From: Isotricha intestinalis
Lineage: Eukaryota; Ciliophora; Litostomatea; Vestibuliferida; Isotrichidae
Direction of reading: 5' to 3'
DNA: 32,796 nt
Assembly: GCA_023807065.1 (NCBI GenBank)
Contig: JAJJLU010000541.1
Location: forward strand, 1 to 32,796
Shown here: piece after piece, positions 28,350 through 32,796 of the stretch
Numbering within the stretch: position 1 is the stretch's first letter
How the letters are laid out: each line of letters starts with the position of its first letter
The notes under the pieces: generated by a model
Database searches by the model: none
The model's input: only the letters and a program-made list of their open reading frames with translations
Told to the model about the DNA's origin: nothing
Translations under genes and position numbers: made by a program

Positions 28350-31300
28350 TTAATCAATCATTTCTCCTCCACCAACCATCATCTCTACTTCATCACCATC
28401 ACCAATCATTTCTCCTCCCCCAATCATCATCTCTACTTCATCATCATCACCAATCATTTCTCCTCCACCAACCATCATCTCTACTTCATCACTATCATCA
28501 ATCATTTCTCCACCTCCAGCCATCATCTCTACTTCATCACCATCATCTTTATTATTTAGGTTATTAAAATTTTTTTTGATATCATTCCTCTCAATTTCAT
28601 ATTCATCCATAAATCCAATAACTTCTCCATTTCTATTATTATCATTATTACTATCATTATCACCAATCATTTCTCCTCCACCAACCATCATTTCTTCATC
28701 ACCATCACCATCACCGATCATTTCTCCACCTCCAACCATCATCTCTACTTCATCACCATCACCAATCATTTCTCCTCCACCAATCATCATCTCTACTTCA
28801 TCACCATCACCAATCATTTCTCCACCGCCAACCATCATTTCCACTTCATCACTAGGTTCAATCATTTCACCTCCACCAACCATTACTTCTCTTTCATCAT
28901 CTGGTTCTATTATTTCTCCACCGCCAATCATCATTTCCACTTCATCACTAGGTTCAATCATTTCTCCACCGCCAACCATCATTTCCACTTCATCACAAGG
29001 TTCAATCATTTCTCCACCGCCAACCATTACTTCTCTTTCATCATCTGGTTCTATTATTTCACCTCCACCAAACATTACTTCTCTTTCATTATCTGGTTCT
29101 ATTATTTCTCCACCGCCAATCATCTTTTCTTCTTTTTTTTCTTGTATTTTTTCTAATAATGTCTTTTTCTTTTTTTCTTCTTCTAAATATGAATCAAAGG
29201 ATAAATCACTTTTTTCATTTTCTTCTTCTTCTTTTTTTCTTCTTCTTTCTTTTTCTTCTTCTAATTTTTGCTTAATTTCATTTTCTTTTTTTAATTTTTC
29301 TAATAATTTTTTTCTTTTTTCATTTTCTTTTTTAGTTTTTCTTTCTTCTTCATTTTTTTTCCTTTGTTCATCTTCCATTTTTTTTCTAATTTCTTCTTCA
29401 ATTTCTTTAATATCTTTTTCTTTTTTTTCTTTAATATAAATTTCTTTATTTTCCTTAAAATCTTTTTTAATTTTCTTTCTAATTTCATCCATTTCTTTTT
29501 CTTTTCTTTCTTCTTCTTCTTTTAATTTTTCTTCTTCTTCTTCTTTTAATTTTTCTTCTTCTTCTTCTTTTAATTTTTTTTCTTCTTCTTCTTTTAATTT
29601 TTTTTCTTCTTCTTCTTTTAATTTTTCTTCTTCTTCTTCTTTTAATTGTTCTGATCTTTTTTTTTCTTTATCACTTCCAATAGAATAATAATCACTTTCA
29701 TTCATATTAACATTAGTTTCATTATCTTCTTCATTAGTTTCTGCAAAATTATCATATTCATTTAATTTATTTATAAAAGATTTAGATGACATTAAAGGAA
29801 TTTCACTATCTCCAATTTTTTCTTTTTTTTCTTTTTTTTCTTTTTTATCATCTTTTTCAAATCCTGCTTGAAGATTATGAAATTTAGTTTTATCTAATTT
29901 TCTCCTCAAACCATTTTTATTAAAAAATATTTTATGGTAATCATCAACATATTGAAATTCTTCTATTTTCTTTGCTAAATTTCCTTTATAAGGATATGGG
30001 ATTTTTTCTTTTTTATTATTTAATTCATGTGCTATATTATTTTCTTGTGCAACAGAAATAGTATTATAATTATTTATATTTTCATCATTTGGTTTATTAT
30101 TATTGATATTTGAATTATTTGAAACATTGGAATTAAATGTTTTATATGTTTCATTATAATTAGTATTATTATAATTATCTGTATTTTGGAATGTTGTATA
30201 ATAAGCATTATTATCAATATTATTTTCTTCATGGTTTTGTTCTTTAATTTGATTTAATAATTCTTCTTGAATTAATATAAATTGACATTGATGAATTTCT
30301 TTTTTTAAATTTGAATCAATTGGTATTTTTTTATATTGTTTTTTTTCTTCATTATTTTTTTTTTCTTCATCTTCTTCAGATATATTTAATAAAAATGGAT
30401 CTTCTTCCTTAAAATTAAATTGTTCATTTAAATATAAATCTTTTAAAAAGTCTAAATCATTTTTCATATTATTTATATATTCTTTATCATATAGATATTC
30501 TTTGTTTACATTGTCTATATTTATTTTCCCATTTTCTAATTGATATGAATTTTTTTCCTTAAAATTATTTACTCCATTTATAATATTTACTGAATGAATT
30601 CTTATTTTTTGTAAACAAGAAATTGAATTATTTAATATATATTCTTTATTTTTTTCAGATTCTAAAAGTTCATCTTCTTCTTTTTGTTCTTTTTCATTTT
30701 CTGGGTTTTCATTATTATTATTATCTATCATATTTTTTTCTTTTAATTTTTGTTCTTCTTCATTTATTTTTTTCTTCTCTCTTTCATTTTCAATATTAAG
30801 TTTATTAAAATAATATTCTTGATCTAATTGTTTAATTTTTTTAATTTCATTATCTCTTTTATCAATTTCTTTTTGAATTTTAATTAAAGAATTTCTAAAA
30901 TTTTTTAATTGTTTTTTTTCTTTTTCTAAAACTTTCATTATATTTTCTTTACCATTTTGTTTTCTTGCATAATTTAAAAAATCTTCTTTATATTTATCAT
31001 TAACACCTAAATTAATCCATAAAGTTTTTATAGAATCAATTTCTTCTTTAATTACATCATCTTTTTCAAGAGGATCATTTTTTATTTTTTTTTCATCTTC
31101 TTTTTTATCTTTAGCATTAATTATTATTTTATTATTTGTAAATTTATATTTAATTGTATTATTATTATTTGATGTTTGATTAAAATTTGTTTTAGTTTTA
31201 TTAAAATTTGATTCTGTATTATAATTATTTGTTGTTTTAAAATTTTGAGTTTTTGATAAATTATTATTTTCATTTAATGAATTATAATATTTTATTTGAT

Positions 31301-31637
31301 TTGAACTTGTTTTTGATTTATTATTTTGATTATTTGTTTGAGTAAAATTATTTGAATTTTTATTTAAATTATCATTTTGAATTTTAATTGGTTTTTTATT
31401 TGAATAAAAAAATTTTTTAGTTTTCTGTAATTGTTGTTCTTTCTTCATTTTTTCTTCAAATCTTATTTTTGATTTTGTAAATCCTAAACTTAAATAATTT
31501 ATATCTTTATGAGCATCATAAGGTGGAATTTTATCTAAATAAAATCTTTCATCCCATCCATCTTCTCTATCTTCTAATTTTACTTTCTTTTTCTTTTCTT
31601 CATTATTTTTTAAATTTTTATCTTTCAGTGTACTCAT
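28350..31637 (-). CDS. charged coiled-coil protein with C-terminal GGGE tandem repeats, 1095 aa
   Basis: Complete ATG-to-TAA frame, family not recognised. The N-terminus (1-60) has a conserved-looking EDREDGWDERFYLDKIPPYD segment, then Asn/Thr-rich disorder to ~175. Residues ~200-300 contain TLWINLGVNDKYKEDF and a Lys/Glu-rich helix, a probable coiled coil. Further polar sequence follows, then a segment YPYKGNLAKKIEEFQYVDDY. Residues ~663-711 are six LKEEEEEK-type octads, and a Glu/Lys/Arg helix continues to ~800. Residues ~839-1095 are fourteen copies of a 16-residue unit, consensus MVGGGEMIGDGDEVEM, interrupted once by ~40 unrelated residues. No membrane segment or signal peptide. A structural protein of cortex or cilia would fit such an architecture, but there is no direct evidence. 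Confidence 0.87.
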   Translation of the reverse strand: MSTLKDKNLKNNEEKKKKVKLEDREDGWDERFYLDKIPPYDAHKDINYLSLGFTKSKIRFEEKMKKEQQLQKTKKFFYSNKKPIKIQNDNLNKNSNNFTQTNNQNNKSKTSSNQIKYYNSLNENNNLSKTQNFKTTNNYNTESNFNKTKTNFNQTSNNNNTIKYKFTNNKIIINAKDKKEDEKKIKNDPLEKDDVIKEEIDSIKTLWINLGVNDKYKEDFLNYARKQNGKENIMKVLEKEKKQLKNFRNSLIKIQKEIDKRDNEIKKIKQLDQEYYFNKLNIENEREKKKINEEEQKLKEKNMIDNNNNENPENEKEQKEEDELLESEKNKEYILNNSISCLQKIRIHSVNIINGVNNFKEKNSYQLENGKINIDNVNKEYLYDKEYINNMKNDLDFLKDLYLNEQFNFKEEDPFLLNISEEDEEKKNNEEKKQYKKIPIDSNLKKEIHQCQFILIQEELLNQIKEQNHEENNIDNNAYYTTFQNTDNYNNTNYNETYKTFNSNVSNNSNINNNKPNDENINNYNTISVAQENNIAHELNNKKEKIPYPYKGNLAKKIEEFQYVDDYHKIFFNKNGLRRKLDKTKFHNLQAGFEKDDKKEKKEKKEKIGDSEIPLMSSKSFINKLNEYDNFAETNEEDNETNVNMNESDYYSIGSDKEKKRSEQLKEEEEEKLKEEEEKKLKEEEEKKLKEEEEEKLKEEEEEKLKEEEERKEKEMDEIRKKIKKDFKENKEIYIKEKKEKDIKEIEEEIRKKMEDEQRKKNEEERKTKKENEKRKKLLEKLKKENEIKQKLEEEKERRRKKEEEENEKSDLSFDSYLEEEKKKKTLLEKIQEKKEEKMIGGGEIIEPDNEREVMFGGGEIIEPDDEREVMVGGGEMIEPCDEVEMMVGGGEMIEPSDEVEMMIGGGEIIEPDDEREVMVGGGEMIEPSDEVEMMVGGGEMIGDGDEVEMMIGGGEMIGDGDEVEMMVGGGEMIGDGDGDEEMMVGGGEMIGDNDSNNDNNRNGEVIGFMDEYEIERNDIKKNFNNLNNKDDGDEVEMMAGGGEMIDDSDEVEMMVGGGEMIGDDDEVEMMIGGGEMIGDGDEVEMMVGGGEMID
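28353..29123 (-). repeat. 48-bp coding minisatellite, 14 units (GGGE repeats)
   Basis: In-frame 48-base unit encoding 16 residues. Two sub-types are visible. The five upstream EP-type units (for example MFGGGEIIEPDDEREV) and the more C-terminal GDGDEVEM-type units are intermixed only at the fifth and sixth copies. One copy is a residue longer (GDGDGDEE), and one interruption falls at about 28533-28655, between units ten and eleven. The last unit is cut short by the stop codon right after EMID. This region is much richer in G and C than its surroundings. Confidence 0.93.
29512..29648 (-). repeat. 24-bp coding tandem repeat (LKEEEEEK octads)
   Basis: About six copies of a 24-base unit read on the plus strand as TTTTAATTTTTCTTCTTCTT-like, encoding octads such as KLKEEEEE with E/K exchange at the last positions. 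An eight-residue period does not fit a plain heptad coiled coil; it suits a charged single helix. Confidence 0.85.
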
Positions 31638-31759
31638 TTTTTTTTAAGTTATAATTTAAAAAATTATAAGAAATATAAATTATTCAATTAATTCAATATA
31701 AATTTTTTTATTTAATATTTTTTATTTTATAATTTTAAATTATTTAATTGTTTTATTTC

Positions 31760-32440
31760 TCAATTATATTCTTTTAATATTTCTTCATATTTATTTTTTA
31801 TAAAATAAAAATCATTATCATTTATTAATTTATTTATACTATTATAAATTTCTGGAAGATTATTATTAATAATTTCTTTATGTTTTTTTTCTAATTCAAC
31901 TCTTTTATTTTTTATTTCATTTTCTAAATTAATTTCAACAACATTATGAGAAGTTAAATCATCAGAATTAAATCTTTTAATTTCATCTTCTAAATTTTCT
32001 TTTTCTTCTTCTTCATCTTCATTTAATTCATCATTTTTTCCATAATTATTATTATTTAATCTAATAGATTTGCTATTAGCTTGAATAATTTCTTCTAATA
32101 ATTCTTTTTTTTTTTGTGAATTTTCTTTTAATCTTCCAGAATTGTTATTTTTATAAGCATAAATATTTCTTTTATTTATTTTATTATTTTTCTTAATATT
32201 TTTCCCTTCTTTTTGTTCTTGAAATTTACTTTTAAAATAACCTTTTGAAAGGTCTCCTCCTCCTTGTTTAACAAATAAATTATATGTCATATTTGAAATT
32301 TCTGGTTGTTGATTTGCTCCTGTTATTGATTCGTTGAATGTAGGTGAACTTGAATTATAATTTAAATTATTTTTTACTAAGTTTGTACGATTTGATGATG
32401 TTAGAAATTTACTGTAATATTCTATGTTTTCTTGAGACAT
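31760..32440 (-). CDS. hypothetical polar protein, 226 aa
   Basis: Complete ATG-to-TGA frame, no recognised family. The N-terminal half is Asn/Ser/Lys-rich, with a short GGGD element and SKGYFKSKFQEQKEG. An acidic run (DEEEEEKENLEDE) lies near residue 140. The C-terminal ~70 residues are helix-prone and Lys/Glu-rich (KRVELEKKHKEIINNNLPEIY, then INDNDFYFIKNKYEEIL). No signal peptide or membrane helix. The stop lies ~120 bases upstream of the start codon of the GGGE-repeat gene, in the same direction. Probably cytosolic; function unknown. Confidence 0.8.
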   Translation of the reverse strand: MSQENIEYYSKFLTSSNRTNLVKNNLNYNSSSPTFNESITGANQQPEISNMTYNLFVKQGGGDLSKGYFKSKFQEQKEGKNIKKNNKINKRNIYAYKNNNSGRLKENSQKKKELLEEIIQANSKSIRLNNNNYGKNDELNEDEEEEKENLEDEIKRFNSDDLTSHNVVEINLENEIKNKRVELEKKHKEIINNNLPEIYNSINKLINDNDFYFIKNKYEEILKEYN

Positions 32441-32639
32441 ATTTTATTTATTTTTTTTTTAAATTTTTAAAGAGTTTTTATTTATTTTTTATATTATTAT
32501 ATTTCTGTTTTGTGTTTATCAATTTTTCTATCTTTTACTTTTTTATTGTTATTTCTTTTTTAAATAGTATATTATTTAATTTTTCTATGGAGTTTTCATC
32601 TACAACTTGATATTAATAATTTTCAAATATATATTTTAT
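32441..32639. other. intergenic spacer upstream of the 226-residue gene
   Basis: T-rich spacer between the start of the 226-residue gene and the possible gene end at 32640. The open frame on the plus strand that begins inside the neighbouring gene and runs into this spacer has no coding character. Confidence 0.5.
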
Positions 32640-32795
32640 TTACTTTTTCAATTCCCCTTTGATGTTGCTTTGTTGAGAATATTCTTTAAAAGTATTATTT
32701 TCATTAAATATGATTATCAAAAAATATATAAATAATAAAATAATATTTTATTTTATAGTTTTGTTAGGAGGTCTCTTTAATCTTTTCCTAGGTTT
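32640..32795 (-). other. possible 3' end of a gene cut by the window edge, interrupted by TAA
   Basis: From the right edge the minus strand reads KPRKRLKRPPNKTIK and then TAA at 32748-32750. In the same frame it continues as a hydrophobic stretch (NIILLFIYFLIIIF), then NENNTFKEYSQQSNIKG plus four more residues, and TAA at 32640-32642. Both polar parts contain G- and C-bearing codons unlike the spacer, which suggests coding sequence. Either the gene stops at the first TAA, or the frame is interrupted by mutation or an unseen intron. No GT donor lies between the two parts. The rest of the gene is outside the window. Confidence 0.35.
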
Positions 32796-32796
32796 T

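Noticed and set aside
28576..29439. 287-codon plus-strand open frame rich in Ser, Pro and Ile
   Set aside because: It is the antisense of the GGGE minisatellite and adjoining Glu/Lys codons; its repeat merely mirrors the minus-strand repeat.
32344..32610. 88-codon plus-strand frame at the right end
   Set aside because: Antisense to the start of the 226-residue gene and its T-rich upstream spacer; Phe/Leu/Tyr-rich by composition only.

Overview
This is eukaryotic DNA, very AT-rich, with long intron-free genes rich in Asn, Lys, Ile and Glu. The first ~31 bases are a C-rich strand of 7-base CCCCAAT repeats running inward from the left edge. That is the orientation and C4A-type composition expected of a ciliate telomere, so the window looks like the end of a macronuclear chromosome. 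The genes use the standard genetic code: the conserved families have no internal TAA, TAG or TGA, and the complete genes stop at TAA or TGA. A ciliate-type telomere plus an unaltered code points to a lineage such as the litostomes (for example rumen ciliates) rather than Tetrahymena or Paramecium. That placement is inference.

Layout. From 536 to 15158 every gene lies on the minus strand and points at the telomere: a charged Asn-rich protein; a small Lys-rich protein; a seven-transmembrane receptor fused to a phosphatidylinositol-phosphate kinase (GPCR-PIPK); a 1299-residue protein with an undescribed ~145-residue super-repeat; two polar proteins of unknown function; and an FCP1/SCP-type phosphatase. 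A 1.2 kb gene-free gap separates these from a plus-strand membrane-anchored histidine acid phosphatase, which converges on a minus-strand Ras-like GTPase. Next is a plus-strand run: an SLC22-like transporter, a tesmin/LIN54-type CXC DNA-binding protein, and a 1837-residue PA200/Blm10 proteasome activator. The right end is minus strand again: a coiled-coil protein ending in fourteen 16-residue GGGE repeats, a 226-residue unknown, and a possible gene end cut by the window edge.

These are mostly unrelated housekeeping and signalling genes, each apparently transcribed separately. No operon, defence system, CRISPR array, transposon or recognisable RNA gene was seen. The points most worth follow-up are the super-repeat protein, the GGGE minisatellite, the altered C-terminal tripeptide of the PA200 homologue, the receptor-kinase fusion, the composition step inside the acid phosphatase gene, and two protein-like 3' remnants that share an ENTFKE/NNTFKE core.
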